A DNA stretch of 64,000 nucleotides from assembly GCA_965220265.1 (NCBI GenBank), contig CBDCPM010000004.1, forward strand, positions 3,596,001-3,660,000. The letters run 5' to 3'. The first letter of the stretch is position 1, and each line of letters opens with the position of its first letter. The notes under the pieces were generated by a model. The model searched no databases and had not been told where the DNA came from. It was given only the letters and a program-made list of their open reading frames with translations. The DNA comes from Bin87 sp965220265. GTDB lineage: Bacteria; Chloroflexota; Dehalococcoidia; Lucifugimonadales; UBA3495. Below are positions 48,363-58,081 of the stretch, piece by piece. The translations under genes were made by a program, and so were the position numbers.

Positions 48363-49802
48363 TTACCTCTGAAATTCGAGCAATTCCCTGTAGTGGATTA
48401 CTCTGAATCCGCAGAACCTAAGCAGCATATGCTCCAAGTAAAATTGGCTCAGATCATGCAGGTGCACGTAATGTGCTAGGTCGCCGTCCACGTAACGCAG
48501 GTGGCCTGGTTTGATAACCGGGTTTCTGTCGAGTGGATGGGTCAAGTAATTCCGTACGTCAACGAGGAGACAGGCACCATCGTCTGGAATTTTCAGGTCG
48601 GAGCACAGTTTCTGAGTGACGGGGTTGGCGACCGGGTCCAGTTGACGGTGCGGTATCTTGTAGCATTGTAGGACCTTGCCGAAATCTTCTTTCGCAGTAT
48701 TTCGAATGGTTCTTCCAAGGGCCATGCCGGCGAGAATTTCCAGTCCACCGCAGCTTTTCGCTACAGCGTCGCGCAAAATTCCAGCACGTCTCATAGCCTG
48801 GCTGCTTACGTACGCGTCAATCACTGCAATCAACTCGTCTTTGCTGGACTGCCACCTGCGCCAGAACCGGGGGAAAAAGCGCTCGAGGATGTTTCCCCTT
48901 GGCACGTCCCTGTCGTGGTGAAACCAGTTCAGCGTGTTGTGCCGGTGAGCGCCAAATTCGCCCGGTTCGCCATATACGACTTCGCCTACGGCGTCGTATC
49001 CGATGACCACGCTGGGAAAGCAGTATGCCAACATCGTGAATGCAAAGAAATAACGCACCCCCTCCAGCACCTCCTTCAGTTCATCGGTTGTGAAGTCTGT
49101 GCAGTCTAGTTTTTGTACCACTCCCGTGTGACTGACAATATCTTCTCCGGGCGTTCCATCTTTTGTCAGCGTTACAAGCCAGCCATCTCCAGTATCCATA
49201 ACGATGTTGTGTGGGGCCGGGGACAGACTGAGGCGAGCCCCGTCGCCCAATCTATCCGCAGCGTCTTGTAGCGGTTGCTGTTGACTACCCATAACACCCT
49301 TGACTGATGAAAATTGCTTTTCTGGTGTCCTGAAATCGGCAAACCCCGCTATGCTAAACTCGGCTTTGCGAAGCGCCGAGGAACCTAACGCCACTTGGTT
49401 CGTATCCAGCACCAATACGCCCCGGTGCCCGTGGGAAGCATACAAGACTCTCGCGTCTAATGTCGGATTCGAACTGGGTGGTATGGGCCCCCGTGATGGT
49501 CTCAAGTCCAATCTGACCGTAGCGTGACTGTGCCATGCGTCCTCGAGCATTGGGTGAGTACCCATAAATTCATCAAACGTTAGCTCGGTGTGGGGAATGC
49601 CGCCTGGTCCCGTCTCCTTCCCCGGATCATACGGGGTGGCGCTGTAGTATTTGAAACTCAGGTAGCCTTGGGCGGCGATCGTAGGGACAACAATCATCTC
49701 CAAAGACGCACCTTGATATTCCAAGGTTGCATGGACGGGCACGTCCAGTTCTACGCCGATGATCTCGTCAAAGAAAAGCGTTTCCAACCTGTTAAGTTTC
49801 AT
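48363..49802 (-). CDS. HEPN-domain protein, ApeA-like, probable defence RNase
   Basis: 479 residues starting MKLNRLETLFFDEIIGVELD, with GTGGGG upstream. The N-terminal half (about 1-200) is beta-rich without a named fold. The middle (TTDELKEVLEGVRYFFAFTM, VVIGYDAVGEVVYGEPGEFG) and the helical C-terminus follow the pattern of large HEPN proteins. LVDVRNYLTHPLD near residue 417 has Arg-x4-His, the catalytic motif of HEPN ribonucleases, and is followed by HYVHLHDLSQFYLEHMLL. ApeA is an anti-phage abortive-infection protein with this layout. It stands next to a restriction/methylation gene and a CBASS operon, which supports a defence role. Homology to ApeA itself is inferred from pattern only. 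Confidence 0.6.
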   Translation of the reverse strand: MKLNRLETLFFDEIIGVELDVPVHATLEYQGASLEMIVVPTIAAQGYLSFKYYSATPYDPGKETGPGGIPHTELTFDEFMGTHPMLEDAWHSHATVRLDLRPSRGPIPPSSNPTLDARVLYASHGHRGVLVLDTNQVALGSSALRKAEFSIAGFADFRTPEKQFSSVKGVMGSQQQPLQDAADRLGDGARLSLSPAPHNIVMDTGDGWLVTLTKDGTPGEDIVSHTGVVQKLDCTDFTTDELKEVLEGVRYFFAFTMLAYCFPSVVIGYDAVGEVVYGEPGEFGAHRHNTLNWFHHDRDVPRGNILERFFPRFWRRWQSSKDELIAVIDAYVSSQAMRRAGILRDAVAKSCGGLEILAGMALGRTIRNTAKEDFGKVLQCYKIPHRQLDPVANPVTQKLCSDLKIPDDGACLLVDVRNYLTHPLDRNPVIKPGHLRYVDGDLAHYVHLHDLSQFYLEHMLLRFCGFRVIHYRELLEFQR

Positions 49803-49963
49803 CGTCGTCCCCACTATTCTGCTCAGCCGTTCTTCTTGTCGTTCCGCCGGTAGGCTAGGCCGTTTCAGCCGTTGTACATAGAATGTCGGACACGGGAAAT
49901 AATTTGGGAGTTATGAATCGGAGACTCTCTCGCCAGGAACTTATGGCAATTTACGCTACGCAA

Positions 49964-50053
49964 CTATGGCTCTGCATCCGCCCGCACGAGGTTCAATGCA
50001 AGCAGCCGCTCTAGGATCTCTACATCCGGCAGGTCCGCCGGCCATCCGTATGC
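49964..50053 (-). pseudogene. C-terminal piece of the MmeI-like methyltransferase gene
   Basis: YGWPADLPDVEILERLLALN followed by LVRADAEP and TAG. This is the usual end of MmeI-like enzymes, which run HASLDAAVAxAYGWP. The preceding residues, HASLDAAVA, are at 51774, on the other side of IS1380 copy 2. Confidence 0.8.
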
Positions 50054-51773
50054 CTTAGCCCGAATCCACCGAAGGGACACCGCGGCGGTGGTCCGACACG
50101 GGGCGAGGGGTCAGGGAACGGGCTGGCGGAGGCCTGATGTCGGTGAGATAGTCGATGTGGAGCGTGGATGCCGCGCCAAGGGGATGTTGACGGCCCGTAG
50201 TAGCGGCGTTGGGCGCGATTTTCAGCGCAGACCGCAGGCGGAGACCGTCAGGGGCCCAGCCTGGCGCGGCTGAGCCAGACAGTTGGGTAATCTGGTGGAG
50301 GGGTCAGACGCCGAGGGCGTGGTCAGGAAGGGAGCGGCAGGGCGCGCAATCGAGCCAGAGCGCTGCTGAATTGGTTTCGCCAAGGCCAGCCCTGTGGCAG
50401 ATGCAGGGTGAGGCGTCGCGCCTTGCGGGTGATGCGTCCGGCCAGGGAGAAGAAGCGCCACCGGAGGGTCTTGGTGGTTGCCATCGGCTCACCCAGCCCG
50501 ATGCGCGTGGTCCAGCGCACCAGATTGTGGGCGATTACTTGCACCGTCAACCAGGCGGCGTTGGCGGCGAAGCGTCCTGAGGGGAGATGGTTGAGGCCCA
50601 CGCCGTACTTCAGGTCGCGGATGGCGTTCTCGATCTCGGCGTGGCGGCGATGGTCAGCTTCCAGTTCCAGGGTGTCGCCCTCACGGTCGGTGATGAAGGC
50701 GTGATAGCTGTAGTTGGCGATGAGGGCCAGCTGGGAGCTGGGGGTGGGCTCCACTCGCCGGACGATGAGCCTCACCGGTACCGCATCGGGCTCACTGGCA
50801 AAGGGAGTATAGATGGTCTCGGCCACGTCGGCGCCGCCCTCCATCCAGTAGGGGATGGGCGTCCAGTCTGCCTCGGGTATGGCGTCAATGAGATTGCGCA
50901 GTTGGGGGTGCTGGCGAACGGTGATGGAGTAACGTACCTTCTTATCGCGGCAGGCGGCCACCATGTCGTGGGTGTAGAAGCCGCTGTCCGCCCGCATGGT
51001 GAGCAATCCAGTGGCTCCGGCATGGCGCACTCGGCTCACCGTTTCGCGCAGGAAGTTGGCGGCGCCGCGGGCGGTGTTGGCCCGACCCTTTCGCAATCGA
51101 CACATCAGCACCTCTCCGGTGCCCTCGGCCACGGCGAGGAGCGGGTGATAGCCCCGCTGGCCGGTGTAGCCGTGATGGCGCGCACCCTCCTTGCTCAGAC
51201 CGTAGGTCTCGCAGATGGTGGAATCGAGATCAATGGTCAGCGGCTCATCTCCTGGACCGGCGCCGAAGGCCCAAGCTTGAGCCAGCACCTCACGGCTCAC
51301 CCGATCCAACTGGCGCGTGTGGCCCCACCGGAAACTCCGCAGAAACGTACCCAGCGTGGACGGCGCCTTGACTACGCAGCCCAGCACCCGCTCGGTCTCG
51401 CCAGCGCGCAACACGTCGGCGTCGTCAATGCAGTCGCCACCGGCCAGCGCCGACGCCACCAGGGTCAGCATCTTGTCGCCAGCATTGGCGCGACCTGGCG
51501 CATCTCCCAGGTGAACGTGGCGGTCCACCAACTCTCCCAGCCCCAGGTGATGGGCCAGGGTGATGGGCAAAAGCAGCCCCGCATTGGCCACCAGGCGCTG
51601 ATCATCAAAGGCAATTTGGATGCGGTCGGGCTGCTCGCGTGGTAGCATCTTTTGGGTGCTCCTCGTTTCGGGTTGGTTTTCTGTTTCAAAAACCATTATC
51701 CCCGAAGCCGGGAGCACTTTCTCATCCCTTCAACACGCCGACACGCTCATCTTTTCGGTGGATTGGGGCTTAG
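50054..51773. mobile_element. IS1380-family insertion sequence, copy 2
   Basis: The terminal repeats at 50054-50077 (CTTAGCCCGAATCCACCGAA) and 51748-51773 match copy 1. It lies inside the 3' end of the methyltransferase gene, in the same orientation as that gene. Confidence 0.85.
50323..51648 (-). CDS. IS1380-family transposase, intact
   Basis: 441 residues from MLPREQPDRIQIAFDDQRLV. Catalytic segments TIDLDSTICETYGLSKEG, LTMRADSGFYTHD and HAEIENAIRDLKYGVGLNHL. It is the same length as the copy at 16660 and highly similar. The frame is open further 5' (to 51717) but that part is the IS leader. Confidence 0.9.
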   Translation of the reverse strand: MLPREQPDRIQIAFDDQRLVANAGLLLPITLAHHLGLGELVDRHVHLGDAPGRANAGDKMLTLVASALAGGDCIDDADVLRAGETERVLGCVVKAPSTLGTFLRSFRWGHTRQLDRVSREVLAQAWAFGAGPGDEPLTIDLDSTICETYGLSKEGARHHGYTGQRGYHPLLAVAEGTGEVLMCRLRKGRANTARGAANFLRETVSRVRHAGATGLLTMRADSGFYTHDMVAACRDKKVRYSITVRQHPQLRNLIDAIPEADWTPIPYWMEGGADVAETIYTPFASEPDAVPVRLIVRRVEPTPSSQLALIANYSYHAFITDREGDTLELEADHRRHAEIENAIRDLKYGVGLNHLPSGRFAANAAWLTVQVIAHNLVRWTTRIGLGEPMATTKTLRWRFFSLAGRITRKARRLTLHLPQGWPWRNQFSSALARLRALPLPS

Positions 51774-52862
51774 CTACCGCCGCGTCCAAGCTGGCGTGGG
51801 CATCATCCAGCCATGTCTCACGTTTGTTGTACAGGTTCGTGAGGGTTCGCCTGCGCAGTTCCACCATGCTGACACTCGTTGGATTCAGCCAGTTCTCCCG
51901 CAGTTCGTTCAGTACCGCCGCCGCCGCGCCGATGGCCTCTCGTTGCTCTTCCGTCGGATGAGGGAACGGGAACGTTTCGAAGCAGGTCGTGGGTGTGTAG
52001 CGAAATCCTGACTCCACTTCACGCAACTGCGTACCCATACCCCGTGCCCAAAGCTCGTGAAACCGCGAGTGCAGCACGCCGAACGTGTAGTCGTCGTCTC
52101 GGGCTATGGCGACCACTGCGCTGTCCGGAAGCGTGTCAGGTGCGGTCCATACAAATACTCGGTGCTTGGACACTCGAGGAGTAATGATGAATCGTTTTAG
52201 GGATTTGACGGCTGCTCTCAGGTCTTCGCCGCTGCGACCTAATCTCCACCAATACGTGCGCCTCTGTCGATCGCGATTACTTTCCCGGGATGGCCGAACG
52301 TAAGCGTTCACATATTCGTAAGGTTCTACGTACAATGCCGCTTCCTCGCGGGACAAATCTCCGAAATCGATGATGCACATCCCTCTAGCACGGCCGGTTA
52401 TGTCTTTACCATTTACCCAGGGGGTCATCACGTTCGAGTTGCTTTCGTTGTGTGGGTTGGGACTGGCCAGCATCTTTTTGGCCAAGTCTGGAGAGATATC
52501 AAACGGACCTACTTTTACCGGTCCTTGGAACGAGGTGTTCAGATTTGTGGCCAATTTTTGCGCGCCGGTCAGGTCAACGCCCACTGTCAGGTTGGCGTTT
52601 ATTGCCGGCACCGGATGGCCGTCCAACTCCCGCTCACTCTCGGAGCCGCCATCAAAACCGACAATCGAGATGTGCACCGCCGCACCGTCCAGCACCCACG
52701 GATAATCCGACCAGGCCATGAAAATATCGCCGGTGTTCTTTATCCGGTGCAACACCGCGCGGTTGGCGCCTCCGCGTATGCCCTGCGTTGCCAGCAACCC
52801 CGCCCGTTTGACCTTCCCGGTTGCTATTGCCTGCTCTGCCTTGTCGAACCAGTAACACACTA
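51774..52862 (-). pseudogene. Middle piece of the MmeI-like methyltransferase gene
   Basis: Begins LVCYWFDKAEQAIATGKVKR at the IS427 insertion point and runs through RAGLLATQGIRGGANRAVLH, PWVNGKDITG and RYTPTTCFETFPFPHPTEEQ (the target-recognition region) to HASLDAAVA, where IS1380 copy 2 begins. As read, it ends in IS sequence (KPQSTEKMSVSAC). Confidence 0.85.
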
Positions 52863-53706
52863 GGGGGTGTCGTCAAAACAGTGAGAGGGTGGTAAATTGC
52901 CGGTAACCGGGAGAGTGTGGAAGGTGGAGAGTATGACGGCAGCGCACCGGCGCCACGATATGACAGACGGTGTTTGGGAGCGGCTGAGGCTGTACCTGCC
53001 CGGGGGAACAGGCAAGAGAGGTCGGCCAGCCCATGACAACCGGCGGTTTATCGACGCCGTTTGCTGGGTTCTGCGCACCGGCGCTCCCTGGCGCGATTTG
53101 CCCCCGGACTACGGAGACTGGAAGAACACCCACCGCCGCTTCTGCCGCTGGCGGGACCGAGGTGTGTGGGCCGGACTGTTGGAGGAAGTGATGGATGACC
53201 CTGATTTCGAATGGCTGATGATAGACGCCAGCTACATCAAGGCCCATCCCCACAGTGCCGGCGCTCGGGGCGGAAATCAGGCTATTGCCCGCACCAAAGG
53301 GGGCTGAACAGCAAGTTGCACCTGGCGGTGGACTCCCACGGAATGCCGGTAAGGCTGGCGGTTACTGGAGGCACGGTGGCCGACTGCTCTTTGGCGTTGC
53401 CCCTGATCGAGGGTATAGAGGCGGAGTGTCTGCTGGCGGACAAAGCCTATGACACCAATGAGATCATAGCCACCGCTCGGGCATCGGGAATGAACCCAGT
53501 GATACCGCCCAAAAGCAACCGGAGAGAAAAGCGGGACTACGACCAGGCACTGTACAAGTTGCGGCACTTGGTGGAGAACGGATTCTTGGACTTCAAGCAG
53601 TGGCGCGGAGTGGCGACCCGTTATGCCAAGAGAGCGGCGTCATACCTGGCCATTTGCCAACTCCGGGCAGTGATGATCTGGAGCAAACTCTTTTGACGAC
53701 ACCCCC
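52863..53706. mobile_element. IS5-family (IS427-type) insertion sequence
   Basis: Perfect 16-bp ends GGGGGTGTCGTCAAAA (52863-52878) and TTTTGACGACACCCCC (53691-53706), with TA duplicated at 52861-52862 and 53707-53708. It is inserted in the methyltransferase gene; removal restores EADLVCYWFDKA in frame. Confidence 0.92.
52897..53696 (+). CDS. IS427-type transposase made by -1 frameshifting
   Basis: ORF A (to 53307) holds the N-terminal part (MTDGVWERLRLYLPGGTGKR, GAPWRDLPPDYGDWKNTHRR) and the first Asp (LMIDASYIKAHP). ORF B (to 53696) holds LNSKLHLAVDSHGMP, the second Asp (CLLADKAYD) and Glu (LVENGFLDFKQW). The frames overlap at ACCAAAGGGGGC, where relatives read TKGGLN without a break. A -1 slip on this A3G5 run is the usual way this group makes the full enzyme. 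Confidence 0.85.
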
Positions 53707-53708
53707 TA

Positions 53709-55248
53709 GGTCAGCTTCGGCCGGCACTCTCCCATCGTATTGCTGGAACAGCGCGTCCACATATTCGTCGCTCAGGCCGGAGCGCAGCAGTTTGCCGCCC
53801 AAAAACGGCGGGTTGCCGACGATAAACTCTGCCGTCGGCCACTCAGGTTCGGCCGGGTTCTCGGGGTCGCTGCGGTCGAGGATGGCGTCAGTCTGGCGGA
53901 TGGTGTCCAGCGGTGTCAGGATCGGTCGCTGCGTGTACGGAAAGCCGTTGGCCTGGTGCCACTGTATGTAGCCAATCCACAGCGCGGTGCGGGCGAGTTC
54001 GGCCGCGTAGTGGTTGATCTCCAGTCCTAGCATCTGGTTCGGTTGCACTGCCGGCGCCAGCCCGCCCCAATCATTCGCGGCCGCGAAGTCGATCACTTCG
54101 CGCTCCAAGTCCAGCAGGGATCGCATCGCGATGTACAGGAAGTTGCCGCTGCCGCAGGCGGGATCGAGCACTTTTATTGACGCCGGTCGCTTCCGAAATG
54201 TCTCTAAGCGTGTCTTTGCCCCATGGCTATCGCTCGCGTCCAACAAGTTATCGATCTCTTGGCGCACTGCATCCCACTCGCGACGCAGCGGCTTCATCAC
54301 CACCGGATCCACTACCAACTCGATGTCGTCGGCCCCAGTGTAGTGCGCGCCTGTCTGCGCCCGCTTGGAAGCATCCAGCGCCCGCTCGAAAAGCGTCCCA
54401 AATATCGACGGCTCGATGTCTCGCCAGTTCCTCTCGCACGCCTCGCCCAGCCGCTGCAAAGCCACCGTGCTTAGCTGTACGGTGTCCACGACGTTGAACA
54501 GGTCGCCGTTGAAATGCGCGATCTCATCGGCGCCGGAGAAGCCGCCGGTCGCCATCTGTGCGAACAAGCTCCGTATCGCCCGGTCAAAGGTCTCCGGATC
54601 CCTGTAGTGTTGGCGGACTATGCGGCTGAACAGTCCGTCCGGGAGCAGACCGGCACCCTCCGAGTACAGGCAGAACACGAGCTGGTTCAAATACCGCGCC
54701 AAGCGCTCAGGGTCCTCGTTCTGCGCCTCCATGTCCAACACGATGGACTGAAACAGCGCCGCGGTCTCCCGCGTTACAGCATCTACCGAGCGCAGCCGTT
54801 CCCCGAACCGGTGCGGCGCGAAGAACACGTCCCGCACCACCTCCAACTGCTCAGGACGTTCCAGTTCCTCGATCCCAACGTCGTACCGCGCCGTCTCCAT
54901 GCCGGGGAAGTTGGTCTGGATTCGTATCGTCTGGAAGGACGACACGATGAGCAGCGGCGGTGTCTTCAGGTGAACCTGGTAGCGGAGGAGTTGGTCGAAG
55001 GCTCCGTCCAGCTGCGCATCCTGGCCCTTGAACTCCCAGCCGAAATGCTCCTCAAAGTAGGCATCGGCGAACCCGCCCGGTACCCGCTTCTCGAATGTGA
55101 ACCTATCCGGGTCGCCGTAGGCCGCCAGCGTCGGATGTCCCACTACAGCACAGAGGTCATTGAAGAACGACTGTGCCCCCTGTCGTTCACCGAACCCAGC
55201 GTTCCGCCACCGTTCGATGAACTGCTGCGGTGTCATGGTCGGCATCAT
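53709..55248 (-). pseudogene. MmeI-like restriction/DNA methyltransferase, N-terminal piece
   Basis: The start MMPTMTPQQFIERWRNAGFG follows AGGGA. An N-terminal nuclease-like domain (FADAYFEEHFGWEFKGQDAQ) fits a PD-(D/E)xK core. A helical linker is followed by the adenine methyltransferase domain with AHYTGADDIELVVDPVVM, VLDPACGSGNFLYIA (SAM-binding motif I) and FIVGNPPFLGGKLL (catalytic NPPF). The gene then breaks at PAEADL, where the IS427 element sits. With the pieces at 51774 and 49964 the intact enzyme would be about 908 residues, normal for single-chain type IIG/MmeI enzymes. It is on the same strand as, and 250 bases after, the CBASS genes. Confidence 0.85.
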
Positions 55249-55502
55249 AACCAAATCCCTGTACCCAATCTAACCCCGAAATGTTGATTTCCGAAATAGC
55301 ACTTCTGAGGCGCGCCGCTCGCTCGGAACTCCAGGGTTTATCTTGGTTCCGATGCTACGCTTATGCCGGCAAACGTCAGGGCCGTGGCGGTTCGTTTTAA
55401 CATAGCACTGCAAGCCCGCCCGCTGCGTTTTCCGCAGCCGCAGACACATCGGCCGATACTGCCGCCATCTGAAGCAGTTCCCTTCAATTCATCCAACGGA
55501 AT

Positions 55503-57046
55503 TCAGGTCAGGCGCCCGATCTTATCGAACGGCGCTTCGGGAATGCTCCGATAGACGTCGACCACTTCGTCGTTGAGCTCAAATCGGCCGGTCAGCGCAT
55601 CCAACGCAACCTGAACTATCAGGGAAGCGCATGCCATCACCGATGACGGAGGAGCGTTGTTAACCGGAGCCGAGCAGCCCAGCGCCGGCGCCGCGAATTC
55701 CTCCCGGGCATCCCCCTGTGGAATAACCGTATATTGCACGCCTTCCTGTCGCTGGTGGATCGGTGTGTCGCTTCCCAATATCTGCCGTTGTACCCGTGCA
55801 ACATTGCCGCCGCGGTAGAGTGCGCCGGACACCAGGGATACTCCGTCTTCCTTGGCCACCATGGCCAGCGCCGGTGCAAAGGCATCATTGCCCGTCGCGT
55901 CGACGACGATATCGACGTTTGAGATCCGCTCACGTATTTGAGCGGGTGTCATGGGAGCCTCCGGGAACTCGGCGACCTCGGTCCAGGGAGCATGGCCCGA
56001 GATCACCCGGTGAACCGCTTGGACTTTGGCTCGACCCACTTGATCATGTCCTGCAACGTGCCTCACAACATTGCCCGCCAAGAGCACGTCGCCATCCACG
56101 ATGTTCAGGCATCCAAATCCGCTTTCCGCGAGGGCAACCGCGACGTGGCCGCCCAACGCTCCGGCTCCGAACAGGGTCGCCGTCATGGTGCGTAGTTCCG
56201 TCGCATCGGGCCCTGCCCGCAAGATTAAGCTCTGCTCGTCCGTCGGCCCTGGTTGCAACGCTATTGCCTCCGTATCGTTATTCATTCCTTGACACGCCAT
56301 TACCAAAAGGTCAAGCCTGCCGTTCCGTTCCCAACAGAGCACGATGAGGTCTAACCCGCCGCTGGCCACGAATGGTTCAGGCTGACGCCGTTCGCTCAGC
56401 GCTCTCTGTAACCGCCCGCTCTGCTTCCGTGACAAGCAGCGGAATATCTCCGAAAGTTGACGGGGTGGCGGGGTGGCGGGGTGTTCAACCTGCCCACATG
56501 GAACCCCAGACCGCGAAGTTGGTTCGGCAGGTTCTGGCGCCCCGGCACAACTTCGACTCTGGGTGGATCTCGATTCACCCGGCCACGAAGTTCTGCCAAA
56601 TCGCCGCTCCGGATACCGAGTTCCAATATGTTGAAGGTCGCAACCGCCGAGACCTTCTTCGTGAAGTTCAGAAAGGCGTCGCCTTCAAGGTCGTCGCCTA
56701 CCCAGCCCCGCTTCGCGTTCTCGCACCATTCATCGACACGTGCGAAGAACCCCTCGACGGTTTCCCAATCTCCGCTGGGATCTCCGTCCCGCCAAAGACA
56801 AACGAACCCACCTGGCGTCGAGTGGTTGGTATCCAGGCCTTCGACCAAGAGGGCTGGAGACTGGAACGGCCACCCGGGACGGATCACCACATCCATGGTG
56901 GTCGCGTCAGTCAGGCCCGCGAAAGCCTGATGTATCGGACCCCTCCAGCCTGGAAATCCAGCGACGGTGACCGGTTTGAAGCCGGCTGCCGCCAAATCGT
57001 GCTGAAAAATCTCCAACGTCTCCGTGTCGAAATGGTCGCCAGTCAT
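55503..57046 (-). CDS. cap2: Cap2-type E2-E1 conjugating enzyme of CBASS, split at a tandem repeat
   Basis: The E2 part (from 57046, MTGDHFDTETLEIFQHDLAA) has MDVVIRPGWPFQSPALLVEG and HSTPGGFVCLW, with Cys83 in the E2 active-site position. The E1 part (ORF from TTG 56435) has a Rossmann ATP-binding site LFGAGALGGHVAVALAESGF, VDGDVLLAGNVVRHV and a late ALGCSAPVNN that may hold the E1 cysteine. The two parts are offset by two bases. Removing one 8-base unit of the repeat at 56461-56483 gives LNTPPPRQLSEIFRCLSRKQ in one frame. Cap2 conjugates the CD-NTase C-terminus to cell targets and primes CBASS. No Cap3 protease gene follows. It starts 5 bases after the CD-NTase stop. Confidence 0.75.
56461..56483. 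repeat. 8-bp tandem repeat (CGGGGTGG) between the E2 and E1 parts of cap2
   Basis: Units at 56461-56468 and 56469-56476 are identical; 56477-56483 is a third unit lacking its last base. Each unit changes the frame by 8, that is 2 mod 3. Two units would join E2 and E1; the present copy number separates them. Confidence 0.85.
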
Positions 57047-57051
57047 AATGC

Positions 57052-58062
57052 TTATCCGAACCGGCGAGCCTCGTTCGGGCGTCGGACAACCCTTGAGGTC
57101 GTCGTAGCTGCCGCCGCGCCGCCAACAGCGCTACCGCTGGCGTTTTGACCCGACGAACCACCACCGGAGCCGGACGATTTACCGAACTTGTCCCCGAACA
57201 GCTTCTGCCGGAGGTTTATGGCCTTCTCAGCCGACGACTCGCCTTTTGCCTGCTTCGCCGTCTGAGCATAAGACTGGACCCGGGTCCTGAAGTTAGCGTA
57301 CTTCCGCTGGTCCCAGTGTCGGTTGAAGTCCTCCCTAGGCAGGACCGGATTCTTGATCTTGGGCATATTGGGATGCTGCTGCAGGTAATCGTTCATCCGG
57401 GAGAGCACGGTCTCCAGCGTATCCGCAACCGTACTCACGGCCACGGTTCCCTCGTCGGAAGCTTTGATAGCGCCGCCGGCCAGGGTCGTCAGGAGAATTG
57501 ACTTGGCCGTGAAACTGTTCTTGTGGTCTCGCAGGTGCTTCAGCAGCCTCACCACCCGCTTCAGGTTGCCCCCAGTGATCCGGTTTTTCTCGTTGAACCA
57601 CTCCCGGTATCCGTTACCGTCCGTCTCCTCGAGTTTGTTGTCGATCCGGTTGCAGACGTAGTGCTTGCCGCCTTTGGTCACTCTTGGAACCACGTCCAGG
57701 TGAAAGTCGCCGGCGTAATCGACAGTCACACACCTGGTCTTGAGCCGGAGCTTGTCGGCGTAGGTCTTGTTCTTGGCCAACGTCCGGTTGATCTCAAAGA
57801 CATAGTCCTTGGCCTCCCACTTGGGGTTCGGATTCATGACGATCTGAATGTCGGCGTCGTACTCGTCGTTGTCGTCCACCGGCTTGATGAGCGTGCCGAG
57901 CGCGTAGGAACCCTGCCGCTCCATCGTCTGGTACCCAGGGAGGTTGTCCTTGAGGTAGCCATTCACCCCGCCCACCGCAGTCTCCAAACGGTCCAGCCGG
58001 CTCTGGTTGAGATTCACCTCGTCCCTAAGGAACGTGGCGAATTCTTGGTTGTTCTTGGCCAA
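57052..58062 (-). CDS. CD-NTase (cGAS/DncV-like nucleotidyltransferase) of CBASS
   Basis: 336 residues from TTG 58062, preceded by AAAGGAG. The nucleotidyltransferase core is RQGSYALGTLIKP (Gly51-Ser52), DEYDADIQIVM (Asp69, Asp71) and DFHLDVVPRV (Asp123). The helical second half (RVVRLLKHLRDHKNSFTAKS) is the usual substrate-binding domain. The C-terminus is a flexible Gly/Ser/Ala tail (KSSGSGGGSSGQNASGSAVG) ending NEARRFG. A terminal Gly fits conjugation by Cap2. The enzyme makes cyclic di- or oligonucleotides on phage infection. Its clade and product cannot be told from sequence alone; a CapV effector often goes with cGAMP-type products. Confidence 0.88.
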   Translation of the reverse strand: MAKNNQEFATFLRDEVNLNQSRLDRLETAVGGVNGYLKDNLPGYQTMERQGSYALGTLIKPVDDNDEYDADIQIVMNPNPKWEAKDYVFEINRTLAKNKTYADKLRLKTRCVTVDYAGDFHLDVVPRVTKGGKHYVCNRIDNKLEETDGNGYREWFNEKNRITGGNLKRVVRLLKHLRDHKNSFTAKSILLTTLAGGAIKASDEGTVAVSTVADTLETVLSRMNDYLQQHPNMPKIKNPVLPREDFNRHWDQRKYANFRTRVQSYAQTAKQAKGESSAEKAINLRQKLFGDKFGKSSGSGGGSSGQNASGSAVGGAAAATTTSRVVRRPNEARRFG

Positions 58063-58081
58063 TTTCCAAACTCCTTTGCAG

